DNA of 63,701 bases from positions 1-63,701 of the forward strand of contig JAFXAD010000009.1 of assembly GCA_017522065.1 (NCBI GenBank), given 5' to 3'. A program made the translations under genes and the position numbers. Below, piece by piece: positions 8,632-16,683 of this stretch. Position 1 is the first letter of the stretch; each line of letters opens with the position of its first letter. This stretch comes from Bacteroidales bacterium (GTDB taxonomy: Bacteria > Bacteroidota > Bacteroidia > Bacteroidales > P3). The notes below the pieces were generated by a model that was not told where the DNA came from, did not search any database, and saw only the letters and a list, made by a program, of their open reading frames with translations.

Positions 8632-9648
8632 ATGAAGAAAAAAGAAATACAACAAACCCAGCATAGCATCGTCCTCTATCAGAACGACGATAGCAATGTA
8701 TGTGTCAGCGTCTACTACAACAATGAGACCTTCTGGCTGACACAGAAAGCAATGGCAGAGCTATTTGGATGCTCGACCGACAACATATCCCTCCACTTGA
8801 AGAAAATCTTTTCCGAAGGAGAACTGGATAAGAATTCAGTTACCGAGAAAAACTCGGCAACTGCCTCTGACGGCAAAAACTACTTGACCACATTCTACAA
8901 TCTTGATGCCGTTATTGCTGTTGGATATCGCGTTAACTCCCATCAAGCAACCGCATTCCGCATTTGGGCTACCAAGACTCTGAAGGAATATATCACTAAG
9001 GGATTTGTCTTGAATGATGACATGCTCAAGAACGGACAACCTTTCGGTAAGGACTATTTCGATGAGTTGCTAGAACGTATCCGTGAGATTCGTGCCAGCG
9101 AACGCCGTGCCTACCAGAAGATTGCCGATGTCTTCGAACAATGCAGTTACGACTACGACAAGAAGAGTGAGACCACCAAAGCTTTCTACTCCTTTGTACA
9201 GAATAAACTGCATTTTGCTGTGACGGGCAAGACCGCTGCAGAGCTTATCTATGAACGTGCTGATTCTGCACAACCCACAATGGGACTTACCACTTGGAGC
9301 GCAGCACCCGATGGCAAGATTCTGAAGCGTGATGTCACCATAGCCAAGAACTACTTGAACGAGAAAGAGCTGTCGCGTCTCAATCGGTTAGTGACAATGT
9401 TTATCGACTATGCCGAATTGATGGCCGAGGATGAGATATTGATGAGCATGGCTGACTGGCTGAAGCAGACTGATGTGTTCCTCTCCACCAACCGCCGCAA
9501 TATCCTCGCCGACAAAGGTACTGTTTCTCACGACCAAGCCGTCGATAAAGCCACCAAAGAATACGAGATATTCCGCATCCGCCAAGACCGTGAATACATC
9601 TCAGACTTCGACCGTGAAACCGAGAAATATCTAAAAGGTGAAAATTGA
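8632..9648 (+). CDS. RhuM family protein (virulence RhuM/Fic-neighbour type)
   Basis: 338 residues. The N-terminal third has the RhuM/KilA-like DNA-binding layout (FWLTQKAMAELFGCSTDNIS, then HLKKIF and YNLDAVIAVGYRVNS), followed by RIWATKTLKEYITKGFVLND and a long helical C-terminus. RhuM proteins occur on pathogenicity and restriction-modification islands; their biochemical role is unsettled, probably DNA binding. The gene is intact, starts at ATG 8632 and overlaps the following AraC-type gene by 11 bases. Its position at the island edge fits the usual company of Fic and restriction-modification genes. Confidence 0.9.
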   Translation: MKKKEIQQTQHSIVLYQNDDSNVCVSVYYNNETFWLTQKAMAELFGCSTDNISLHLKKIFSEGELDKNSVTEKNSATASDGKNYLTTFYNLDAVIAVGYRVNSHQATAFRIWATKTLKEYITKGFVLNDDMLKNGQPFGKDYFDELLERIREIRASERRAYQKIADVFEQCSYDYDKKSETTKAFYSFVQNKLHFAVTGKTAAELIYERADSAQPTMGLTTWSAAPDGKILKRDVTIAKNYLNEKELSRLNRLVTMFIDYAELMAEDEILMSMADWLKQTDVFLSTNRRNILADKGTVSHDQAVDKATKEYEIFRIRQDREYISDFDRETEKYLKGEN

Positions 9649-10459
9649 CTTTCTATACTCTACTGACTTTCTGGCGATGAATGCGCCGGATCTGGGCCAC
9701 ACCTGCATGCACCTGCTTTGCACGGCAGGGGAGGGGAGTTTTGTGTTCAACGAGAAGTGCTACCACATCGCGAAGAACGACTTGGTGGTTATCCCTTTTC
9801 CCAACCGCGCCAGGAACCTGGCCGCAGCGCCAGGGATGGAGGTGGAGTGGTTTGCTGCCGACAACAAGTTCCTGCAGAGCCTCCTGCCCTCAAACAACTA
9901 CAGTATCGGCGGGTCTGTGTCGCTCAACCAGAACCCTGTCATCAAACTCAACGACCGCCAGGCAGCCATACTGCTTGCCGACTTCCGCCGCCTGCGCGAC
10001 CGCATGGAGGACCGCGACCTGCTCTTCTACCGCGAGTTGATGGGAAGCCTCTGCCTGACGATGATGTATGACATCTTCGAGCCCCATGCGCAGCGCGACC
10101 CCACGTCGACGCACAGCGACCGCACCGCATACATCGTCAAGCAGTTCCTTGCGTTGCTCGACACTGGCATCTGCCGTACCGAGCGCGAGGTGTGCTACTT
10201 CGCCGAACGGCTGAACGTGTCGCCGAAGTACCTGTCGGCTACCATCAAGCGCGTCACCGGCCACAGCGTGAGCAGCTTCATCAACCGGGCTACAGTCTCC
10301 ATATTGAAAAAGTATCTTGATGACGAGCGCCTGTCGCTCACCCAGATAGCGGACCAGATGAACTTCAACACGCTGAGCTACTTCAGCCGCTACTGCCAGA
10401 AGCATCTGGGGCAGTCGCCCAGCGACTACCGCCGCAGCCTGCAGCCATCGCTAATTTGA
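9638..10459 (+). CDS. AraC family transcriptional regulator
   Basis: 273 residues from a GTG start inside the RhuM gene; the alternative ATG at 9677 would drop the conserved-looking start KIDFLYSTDF. The N-terminal half resembles a cupin sensor domain; the last 100 residues hold two helix-turn-helix motifs (FAERLNVSPKYLSATIKR and LTQIADQMNFNTLSYFSRY) typical of AraC/XylS DNA binding. Its stop overlaps the end of the convergent TonB receptor gene by nine bases. It may control that receptor or the RhuM gene, but no operator can be assigned. Confidence 0.9.
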   Translation: MKIDFLYSTDFLAMNAPDLGHTCMHLLCTAGEGSFVFNEKCYHIAKNDLVVIPFPNRARNLAAAPGMEVEWFAADNKFLQSLLPSNNYSIGGSVSLNQNPVIKLNDRQAAILLADFRRLRDRMEDRDLLFYRELMGSLCLTMMYDIFEPHAQRDPTSTHSDRTAYIVKQFLALLDTGICRTEREVCYFAERLNVSPKYLSATIKRVTGHSVSSFINRATVSILKKYLDDERLSLTQIADQMNFNTLSYFSRYCQKHLGQSPSDYRRSLQPSLI

Positions 10460-12793
10460 TTCGCCTTCGCGGGCACGCGATTGCAGCTCCATCTTGCCGA
10501 AACGGAGAGTGACGGAGATCGACACGAAGCGGCTGTCGGTGTGCGAGGTGCTGTAGGCGAGCAGCAGCGGGTTGGTGCTCCACGACTGCGATCGGTTCCA
10601 GTTGAAGAGGTCGCTGACGTTGAGGGCCACCGACAGCCGTTTCTGCAGGAAGTCGGTGCTGACGCCCAGGTCGATGCTGTGGCTGCCCTGACTCTGTGCG
10701 AATAGCGACTGTGTGGGCGAAGCGTAGTTGCCCGACAGGTTGATGCGCACACGGCGGGCGATGTTGGCCCAGCAGTTGAGGCGGAAGCTGTAGGAGGTCA
10801 TCGTACTGCTGTAGTGTCCGGCCTTGGGGTGGTCCACCTCGTAGCCCGACTGGTAGAGGTTGGCGTAGAGGCGGAAGTTGAGCCAGGCGACAGGGCGATA
10901 GGTGACGTTGCCTTCGATGCCTAATCTGAAGCTGGAACCAACATTGTAGGGCATACGGTAGCTGACGATGCGGCCGAGGAATGGGTCGACTTCGGTACCG
11001 GCCTCGTCGCAATAGCTGATGTTGCCCGACGACAGGCGAGCATAGCTCTCGATGCCGACGGAGCCGACTTTCGAGAAATAGCGGTTCCAACTAAGGTCGA
11101 AATTGTGGGTGTGTTCTGAGTGGAGGCCTGGATTGCCCACCTTGTAGCTGTCCTCGCTGTAGCGACGTGCTGAAGAGAGGTTTTCGGCCGAAGGCAACGT
11201 TGTGGCAAGCGAGTAGTTGAATCGGAAATAGTGCATGCTGGCTGTACGGTAGGTGAGCCCGAGCGAGGGACGCAGATAGAAGCGGCTGAGGGTGGTGTCG
11301 TCATCGAAGAGGGCGTCGAGCTGGTAGTGGCTTGTGGTCCAATAGCCGCGCAGCCCGAGGGTCATGGTGACTGATTTCCATTTGTGGCGCAGGCTGACAT
11401 TGGCCGAAATTTGGCTGCCGTTTTCGTGCTTGTCGAAGCGTCGCAAGGTGTCGCTGATGGAGTAGACCGTGGCTGCGGTGTCGAAATAGGAAGGAGTGGA
11501 ATAGTTGCGGTTGTATGTGGGCGTAAGGGTCAGGCCTGCCGTCAGTTCGTCGCTTTTGGAGAGCGGACGGTTGTAGGAAGCACTGAGCGAAAGGCTGTTG
11601 TTTGTCATCCCGCCCACGTAGCGCTTGCCGAAGTCGAAGAGTGCCGAAGGCAGTGAGCCTGCCAGCAGGTCGTAGTTGCGCTCCACGGTGCGGTTGTTAC
11701 GACTGACGTTGAGGTTGTCGTATAAGCCAAGTGTGAAATTGTGACCCTCATTGTCGAACTTGTGCTTCCATTGCATGTTGGCCATGCCGGTGAGGTTGAA
11801 GTCTTTTGCCTGCTCGCTGTCGTTCAGCCGATAGTGGAACTCTTGCGGCCAGAAATACTGTTGGTCGGTCACAGCTAACGTGCTGCTTTGCGAGGGAAAA
11901 GCCATGGCCATTGCGAAGAGGCTGAGGTCGTTCATCGAGTCCAGCTTGTAGTTGAGCGACAGGAAGAGGTTGGCGTTCAGTCGGTCGATGTCATTTTGGT
12001 TGGATGAATGGCTGATGGCGGTGGTGTCGAAACCTGTATCCGACAGTTGCCTCATGACTTGCGACGACTGATTGTTGCTGTGCTTTGGCGTATAGCCTGT
12101 GCCGAGATATATATTTGTTGTGAACCGTTCGTTCTGTAGCACGTAGCTTGCCCAAGGACTGATGGAGGGGCGGTTCGAAAGGCCTGTGCCGAACGAGAGG
12201 AAGTGGCTGTTTCGCAGCTTGGCGCTGGTGACAATGTTGATGATGTGGCAGCCTTCTGCCACCATGTATTTGGCCGAGGGGTTCTTGATGACCTCGATGC
12301 GCGAGATGGCGTCGGCAGGGAGCGACTCGAGGTATACCTTTAGTGTCGAGCCGTTCATGTGGGTGGGGTAGCCGTTGAGCCAAATCTCGATGTTCGAGGA
12401 GCCACGCATGGAGATGTTGCCATCGATGTCCACCTCGACGCTCGGGGCGTTCTGCAGCGCGTCGAGGGCTGTGAGACCGCTGACGGTCTCGTCGTTCGAC
12501 ACGTTGTAGTTCACCACTTCGTCGTCCATGCTGTAGATGGGGCGTGGTGCCCGCACGGCAATGGTTTTCAGGGTGTGCATCTGTTGCTGCATACGGAGAC
12601 TGTCGAGTCGCAGCGAGTCTTGGAGCGACTGCACGTGGAGGCTGTCGGGCATTTTTTTAGTGGTGTCGGCAGTAGCAGACTCGTGTTCTGCAATAACGGC
12701 CTTCAGCGCATCGAGAACCTCGATGGGAATCTGGGCTGAAATCTTTACGAAAGGGCATAGCAATAGCCCTATGAGGAATGCTAATTTCTTCAT
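10451..12793 (-). CDS. TonB-dependent outer-membrane receptor (beta-barrel family)
   Basis: 780 residues with a signal peptide (MKKLAFLIGLLLCPFVKISA) and a plug domain around 85-200 (LKTIAVRAPRP, SGLTALDALQNAPSVEVD, ISRIEVIKNPSAKY) followed by a large barrel, as in the PF14905-type outer-membrane receptors. It lacks an N-terminal carboxypeptidase-like domain, and no SusD partner follows, so a polysaccharide-uptake role is unlikely; a small ligand or metal is more likely (inference). The stretch between its start and the next gene upstream is filled with the composite leader repeat. Confidence 0.9.
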   Translation of the reverse strand: MKKLAFLIGLLLCPFVKISAQIPIEVLDALKAVIAEHESATADTTKKMPDSLHVQSLQDSLRLDSLRMQQQMHTLKTIAVRAPRPIYSMDDEVVNYNVSNDETVSGLTALDALQNAPSVEVDIDGNISMRGSSNIEIWLNGYPTHMNGSTLKVYLESLPADAISRIEVIKNPSAKYMVAEGCHIINIVTSAKLRNSHFLSFGTGLSNRPSISPWASYVLQNERFTTNIYLGTGYTPKHSNNQSSQVMRQLSDTGFDTTAISHSSNQNDIDRLNANLFLSLNYKLDSMNDLSLFAMAMAFPSQSSTLAVTDQQYFWPQEFHYRLNDSEQAKDFNLTGMANMQWKHKFDNEGHNFTLGLYDNLNVSRNNRTVERNYDLLAGSLPSALFDFGKRYVGGMTNNSLSLSASYNRPLSKSDELTAGLTLTPTYNRNYSTPSYFDTAATVYSISDTLRRFDKHENGSQISANVSLRHKWKSVTMTLGLRGYWTTSHYQLDALFDDDTTLSRFYLRPSLGLTYRTASMHYFRFNYSLATTLPSAENLSSARRYSEDSYKVGNPGLHSEHTHNFDLSWNRYFSKVGSVGIESYARLSSGNISYCDEAGTEVDPFLGRIVSYRMPYNVGSSFRLGIEGNVTYRPVAWLNFRLYANLYQSGYEVDHPKAGHYSSTMTSYSFRLNCWANIARRVRINLSGNYASPTQSLFAQSQGSHSIDLGVSTDFLQKRLSVALNVSDLFNWNRSQSWSTNPLLLAYSTSHTDSRFVSISVTLRFGKMELQSRAREGESN

Positions 12794-13000
12794 TTAGTAA
12801 GGGATAAAGGGTTGGAAAGGTTAAAGGGTTATAGGGTTGGAGGGTTTGCTCCACTTCGGTCGCAGGCCTGCAAGTAGGCGGGGAGGGTTGTAGGGTTATA
12901 AGGGTTGAAAGTTGTTTTCGTTTTCGTCTTCGTTTTCGTACGAAGTTGTTTTCGTTTTCGTCTTCGTTTTCGTACGAAGTTGTTTTAGTTTTCGTTTTTG
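12794..13000 (-). repeat. Composite leader repeat ahead of the 12793 gene (three modules)
   Basis: Read in coding direction: AAAACGAA-rich tract with TTCGTACGAA palindromes (12910-13000), short TAACCC tract, palindromic block (12845-12886) whose plus strand begins TTTGCTCCACTTCGGTCGCA, then a TAACCC/CCTTTAACC tract down to the start codon at 12793. The order and orientation are the same as at 16380-16683, 19500-19672 and 22036-22440. Confidence 0.8.
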
Positions 13001-13600
13001 TTAAGGGGTTTGCAGTGTGGACTTTAGTTCGTCTCTTTTCTTGAGGACGTATAGAATGGTCTGCGCGTAGACTTCATTGTTAGGGCAGTGGAACACGAGG
13101 ACTGTTCGCGTGGAGTCGGAATGGTAGATGAGGTACACGCCGTTGTCGCCCGGCAGTGGTGTACGCGCCATGAACTGCATGTTGGTTGTTTTGGGATGGT
13201 CGTAGGCTTTGCCGTCCTTGTCTGTTACGGGTGTGATGTTGATATTGGCCGATTTGATGTTGCTGAACAGGATCGAGAGCATCGATTCGGTGATGGTGGT
13301 GGTCTTGTTGCCGTCAAGGCTGTCAATGTTGTGTGCGAAAGCGTCGAGACCGGTATTTTTCTTCTTCTTGTCGGTGGTTGGCAGCGCCTTGAGGGCGTTC
13401 ATCATGTGGCGGAAGGCGATGTCGTCGTCGGCTTCGAGCATGGTCACGGTCACCTTCGTGCCGTCGGCGACGGGCAGACCTTCGATGCACGACGCTTCGA
13501 TGCCGCTGCGTTGCGCAAAGGCTTTGTATATGGCGGTTTGGCCTTTCAAAGGTGCTATGATGAGGCAGGCAACAATAAGCGATAGGATTTTTTGTTTCAT
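13001..13600 (-). CDS. Exported protein of unknown function
   Basis: 199 residues with a clear signal peptide (MKQKILSLIVACLIIAPLKG). I do not recognise a domain. Visible features are a Lys run (KKKKN) near residue 80, a likely all-beta C-terminus (GVYLIYHSDSTRTVLVFHC) and no lipobox, so it is probably periplasmic. It is the last gene of a minus-strand set with the ECF sigma factor and its broken partner, separated from the latter by only 19 bases, so it may be a target or partner of that regulatory pair. Confidence 0.75.
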   Translation of the reverse strand: MKQKILSLIVACLIIAPLKGQTAIYKAFAQRSGIEASCIEGLPVADGTKVTVTMLEADDDIAFRHMMNALKALPTTDKKKKNTGLDAFAHNIDSLDGNKTTTITESMLSILFSNIKSANINITPVTDKDGKAYDHPKTTNMQFMARTPLPGDNGVYLIYHSDSTRTVLVFHCPNNEVYAQTILYVLKKRDELKSTLQTP

Positions 13601-13619
13601 ATTAATAAATTGTTATGGA

Positions 13620-13940
13620 TTAATCTAAAGATTCGATTACAGTCAAGAACCGTTGCATAACTTCGTCGGCGTTGCAATTGTCCTCGCAATAGACGCGGAC
13701 GCCTTCTTTCGACATGCTGTAGCTGGAATGTGACTGCTCGTTTTGGGCCACGAGCACATCGGACTTCTGTGATGTCGAGGTTCGGGCTATCAGCACAGCA
13801 GCAATGGCGGCAAGGACAATGGCGGCTGCCGCTGCATAATGCCATTAGGGGGAGGTGCTGCGCTTCCGTCCGGCCTCCATTTCCAGAAGGTTCCTGTGCT
13901 CGTGGTGGATCTGTTCTATCAGTTGGTCAATATTTTTCAT
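13620..13940 (-). pseudogene. Sigma-factor partner (anti-sigma-like membrane protein) with an in-frame stop
   Basis: From the ATG at 13940 (ATGA overlap with the sigma gene stop) 31 codons read MKNIDQLIEQIHHEHRNLLE... up to STSP, then TAA at 13845-13847. In the same frame the reading continues for 74 codons: WHYAAAAAIVLAAIAAVLIA (a single membrane helix), then SYSMSKEGVRVYCEDNCNAD and a natural TAA at 13620. The continuous frame, coupled start and downstream membrane helix show a 106-codon gene interrupted by one nonsense codon. The size and placement are those of a short anti-sigma or sigma-coupled membrane protein. If truncated, the 31-residue product lacks the helix. Confidence 0.75.
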
Positions 13941-14443
13941 GTTCTATGTTCTATCTTGTCATTGATTTCTTTCAGATGCTTTCTGATGCGCGACAGGCGT
14001 GTCTGCACGTTGGTCAGACTGATGCCCAGCATGCAGGCTATCTCGTCGTGTTGCCAGCCGTCGAGGTATAGTCCGATCAGCTGCTGTTCCTTGGTGGGCA
14101 GGAGGGTTATGAGCTCGTGCAAATGGTCGACCTGCTCGTTGTGGGAGGGATTTCCGACTGCGAAGACGCTGTCGTGCTGATTCACTTCATCGTCGATTGA
14201 TATGGTTTGAATTTGTCTTCCGCGGTGCCGTCGCCAACTGATGCCGGTGTTGACGGCCACGCGCCACACCCAGGTAACCCCGCGCGCCGTGGGCCGGTAG
14301 CGTGCCCATCCGCGCCACAGGTTGAGCACGATGTCCTGTCGTAGATCCTCGCGGTCCTCGGCCGTGTGGGCGAAGGAGCGGCACACGTGGTCGATGGCCG
14401 CCGAGTGTTGTTCTATCATTGTCAGGAATGGGTGTTGCATCAT
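13937..14443 (-). CDS. ECF-type RNA polymerase sigma factor
   Basis: I place the start at ATG 14443 (MMQHPFLTMIEQHSAAIDHV), giving 168 residues; the open frame extends 28 codons further but that part reads like untranslated sequence. Region 2 is seen in AHTAEDREDLRQDIVLNLWR and region 4 in LPTKEQQLIGLYLDGWQHDE, with the helix-turn-helix IACMLGISLTNVQTRLSRI. Short size without region 3 marks the extracytoplasmic-function group. It is translationally coupled to the interrupted partner gene and probably governs this small operon and unknown outside genes; if the partner is inactive the sigma factor may be deregulated (inference). Confidence 0.92.
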   Translation of the reverse strand: MMQHPFLTMIEQHSAAIDHVCRSFAHTAEDREDLRQDIVLNLWRGWARYRPTARGVTWVWRVAVNTGISWRRHRGRQIQTISIDDEVNQHDSVFAVGNPSHNEQVDHLHELITLLPTKEQQLIGLYLDGWQHDEIACMLGISLTNVQTRLSRIRKHLKEINDKIEHRT

Positions 14444-14590
14444 ATCCCTATTAAACGCCGTAAAAGGAAAAAAATCACACGCCCCCCCAAAAAAAAGTGA
14501 AACGCAATAAAGGTCATAAGTGGGCAAGTCGTTTTGCCATGCTCCGTCATTTGTGCTATGTGCATCTTTGTCATTTGACGAAACAAAAAA

Positions 14591-14620
14591 GTCGCGAAAG
14601 TCAATCCAGACTTTCGCGAC
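14591..14620. terminator. Bidirectional rho-independent terminator
   Basis: Perfect 12-bp stem GTCGCGAAAGTC / GACTTTCGCGAC with a six-base loop. On the minus strand it is followed by a T-run (plus strand AAACAAAAAA at 14581-14590), so it ends the lipoprotein transcript. Confidence 0.85.
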
Positions 14621-14652
14621 ATGATGAATTTTTTAGTTGTGAAGAATTGCTC

Positions 14653-15069
14653 TTACTGCTCTTTGAAGTTAAGCGTAATCTTGTTGGTGCCGAATAATTG
14701 TGCTTCTTCGCCATCAATGTCAAATGACATTACGATGGTCTTGTCATCCTTGTTGTAGGTGAAATTCTGCTCGCCATCGAAAACGCCCTTCTCGCCATCG
14801 AAGGTATAGGTGCCTTCGTCTGAGTCTCTGTCTGAATACAAGGTCTGTCCCATAGCTGACATGGAAACGTTGACATCCATTGCGTACTTGGTCTCGTCAA
14901 TGAATTTAATTGTCATGTCCATAGCGACATCGGCTGCAATGCCTTCAACGGTGATGTTGTTGGTGTAGTTAGCCTTCCAAGTGGTGCCAGGCAGACTGAC
15001 TTCTTTGCCGCATGATGTAAGAAGCATTACAAAGGCAACTGCTAGTGTGAAAAAAACATTTCTTTTCAT
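14653..15069 (-). CDS. Small lipoprotein of unknown function
   Basis: 138 residues from ATG 15069. The signal sequence ends in a lipobox, VMLLTSCGKE, so the mature protein starts with a lipidated cysteine. The rest is acidic and beta-rich with repeated TY/TF strands (GTYTFDGEKGVFDGEQNF), similar in feel to lipocalin-like or DUF-type Bacteroidota lipoproteins, but I cannot name a family. It has its own promoter at 15120 and a terminator, so it is a single-gene unit. Confidence 0.82.
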   Translation of the reverse strand: MKRNVFFTLAVAFVMLLTSCGKEVSLPGTTWKANYTNNITVEGIAADVAMDMTIKFIDETKYAMDVNVSMSAMGQTLYSDRDSDEGTYTFDGEKGVFDGEQNFTYNKDDKTIVMSFDIDGEEAQLFGTNKITLNFKEQ

Positions 15070-15119
15070 TTGTTTGATTTTTAATTTGTTAAACAAAATG
15101 ACGAGTTAACTGTCTATTT

Positions 15120-15128
15120 GCAAAAATA
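15120..15128 (-). promoter_or_regulatory. -7 element for the small lipoprotein gene
   Basis: Minus-strand TATTTTTGC (plus strand GCAAAAATA) lies about 50 bases before the ATG at 15069 and rules out starts further upstream. Confidence 0.6.
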
Positions 15129-15175
15129 TAAAAATATTTCATTATGACAAAATAAATGTATCCTTTTGAAATTTC

Positions 15176-16366
15176 TCAACGCAGACGGTTGCGTTCGAAA
15201 TTGCCTCGCGTCACGGCAAAGAACAGTGCCACGCCGACAATGTGGATTGCCGCTACGCCAATAAATGCTGCCGCGTAGCCTACGTGTTCGGCGACGATGC
15301 CGCCCAGCAGTATGCCGAGTCCGAGACCGAGGTCCCAGCCGGTGAGGATGGTGCTGTTGGCCGTGCCGCGTTCGTTGTGCTGCGCCAGATCCACAATCAT
15401 GTTCTGCATCGATGGCCACATGTGACCGTTGCCCAAGCCGATGAGCAGCGCCGAGCCGTAGTAGCCGATGGGATGATGCACGGTGGCGAAGAGCAGGTAG
15501 CCAATCGTCGAGACGAGGATGCCCTCGGCGGCGTTGTGCACTATCTTGCCCTCTCGCAGGGCTCGTCCGCCCTGTATGCGCGACAGCATCAGACCGCCGC
15601 TCAGTATGGCGAAGTAGGTGCCAGTGCCGGTGGTGATACCAAGGGTCTCTTTGCTGTAGATGGCTAAGTAGTTGCTCAGCACGCCGTAGCAGAAACCGAA
15701 CACCACCACGTTGAGCCCCACAAGCCATCCGCGCACAAGGAAGAAGCGGTCGAGCGACAGTTTCTTCTTGTCCTGCATCAGCTGACGTTCGGGCAGTGTG
15801 ATGGTAGCGTCGACGGCGAAGCCGATGAGGGCAACGACAAGTGCGAGGATGAAAAGCAGTTGGAAACTGTGGGTCTGCGTGTAGACGTAAACGCCCACGG
15901 TGGGGGCGATGGCGGTGCCCAAGTTGTTGCTCAATCCGTAGTAGCCGATGCCTTCGGTGCGTCGCGACGAGGGCAGCACATCGATTGCCACGGTGCTGTT
16001 GGCTACGGACGAGGCTCCGAAGGGACCGCCGTGCAGGGTGCGGACGATGAAGAATAGCAGCAATGACCCCGCCACCAGATAGCCACCAAATATGACGGCG
16101 TTGAGCAGCAGGGCTATCAGAAGCACCTTCTTGCGAGGAAAGCTGTCGGCCAGGTAGCCGCTGAAGGGACGCACGAGCAGTGCGGCGACGATGTAGCCTG
16201 CGAGCACCAGACCGATAGTGTCCTTGGTGGCGCCAAACTGCTCGCTAAGGTAGAGCGGCAGCAGTGGCGTCAGCAGGTAACCCGAAAAGGCCATGGTGAA
16301 ATTGGCCACCATGACCTTCCAGTAGTTGGCGTTCCAGAGTCGTTCTTGTGGTTTTACATTTTCCAT
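15176..16366 (-). CDS. Major facilitator superfamily transporter
   Basis: 396 residues with about twelve membrane helices. The loop after helix 2 reads GYLADSFPRKKVLL, the MFS motif A, and helix 1 starts FTMAFSGYLLTPLLPLYL. It has the compact build of drug/metabolite exporters of the DHA1 type. The substrate cannot be read; arabinose-efflux-like and multidrug proteins look alike at this level. It starts at ATG 16366, preceded by the composite leader repeat, and points the same way as the TonB receptor upstream, 317 bases away. Confidence 0.88.
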   Translation of the reverse strand: MENVKPQERLWNANYWKVMVANFTMAFSGYLLTPLLPLYLSEQFGATKDTIGLVLAGYIVAALLVRPFSGYLADSFPRKKVLLIALLLNAVIFGGYLVAGSLLLFFIVRTLHGGPFGASSVANSTVAIDVLPSSRRTEGIGYYGLSNNLGTAIAPTVGVYVYTQTHSFQLLFILALVVALIGFAVDATITLPERQLMQDKKKLSLDRFFLVRGWLVGLNVVVFGFCYGVLSNYLAIYSKETLGITTGTGTYFAILSGGLMLSRIQGGRALREGKIVHNAAEGILVSTIGYLLFATVHHPIGYYGSALLIGLGNGHMWPSMQNMIVDLAQHNERGTANSTILTGWDLGLGLGILLGGIVAEHVGYAAAFIGVAAIHIVGVALFFAVTRGNFERNRLR

Positions 16367-16379
16367 AACTACTCCATTA

Positions 16380-16683
16380 ACGCCGTCTGCAGAGATTTAT
16401 TATAAAGGGTTGAAAAGGTTATAGGGTTATAGGGTTATAGGGTTGGAGGGTTATAGGGTTATAGGGTTATAGGGTTATAGGGTTTGCTCCACTTCGGTCG
16501 CAGGCCTGCAAGCAGGCGGGGAGGTTAAAGGTTTGCTCCACTTCGGTCGCAGGCCTGCAAGCAGGAAGGAAGGGTTGAAGGGTTAGAAGGTTGTTTTCGT
16601 TTTCGTCTTCGTTTTCGTACGAAGTTTTCTTCGTTTTCGTCTTCGTTTTCGTACGAAGTTTTCTTCGTCTTCATACAAAGTTG
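16380..16683 (-). repeat. Composite leader repeat ahead of the MFS gene (double palindromic block)
   Basis: This 317-base gap holds no gene. In coding direction: AAAACGAA-rich tract with two TTCGTACGAA sites (16585-16683), two copies of the palindromic block (16532-16572 and 16483-16524), then a run of ATAACCC units (16400-16482). The run looks telomere-like but is irregular. The first 14 bases before the start codon are unique. Confidence 0.8.

Noticed and set aside
13845-13847. Programmed recoding at the TAA
   Set aside because: No slippery site, selenocysteine element or other signal is visible; a plain nonsense mutation is simpler.
16400-16482. Telomere-like GGGTTA repeats
   Set aside because: Irregular, internal, strand-linked to genes and mixed with other modules; not a chromosome end.
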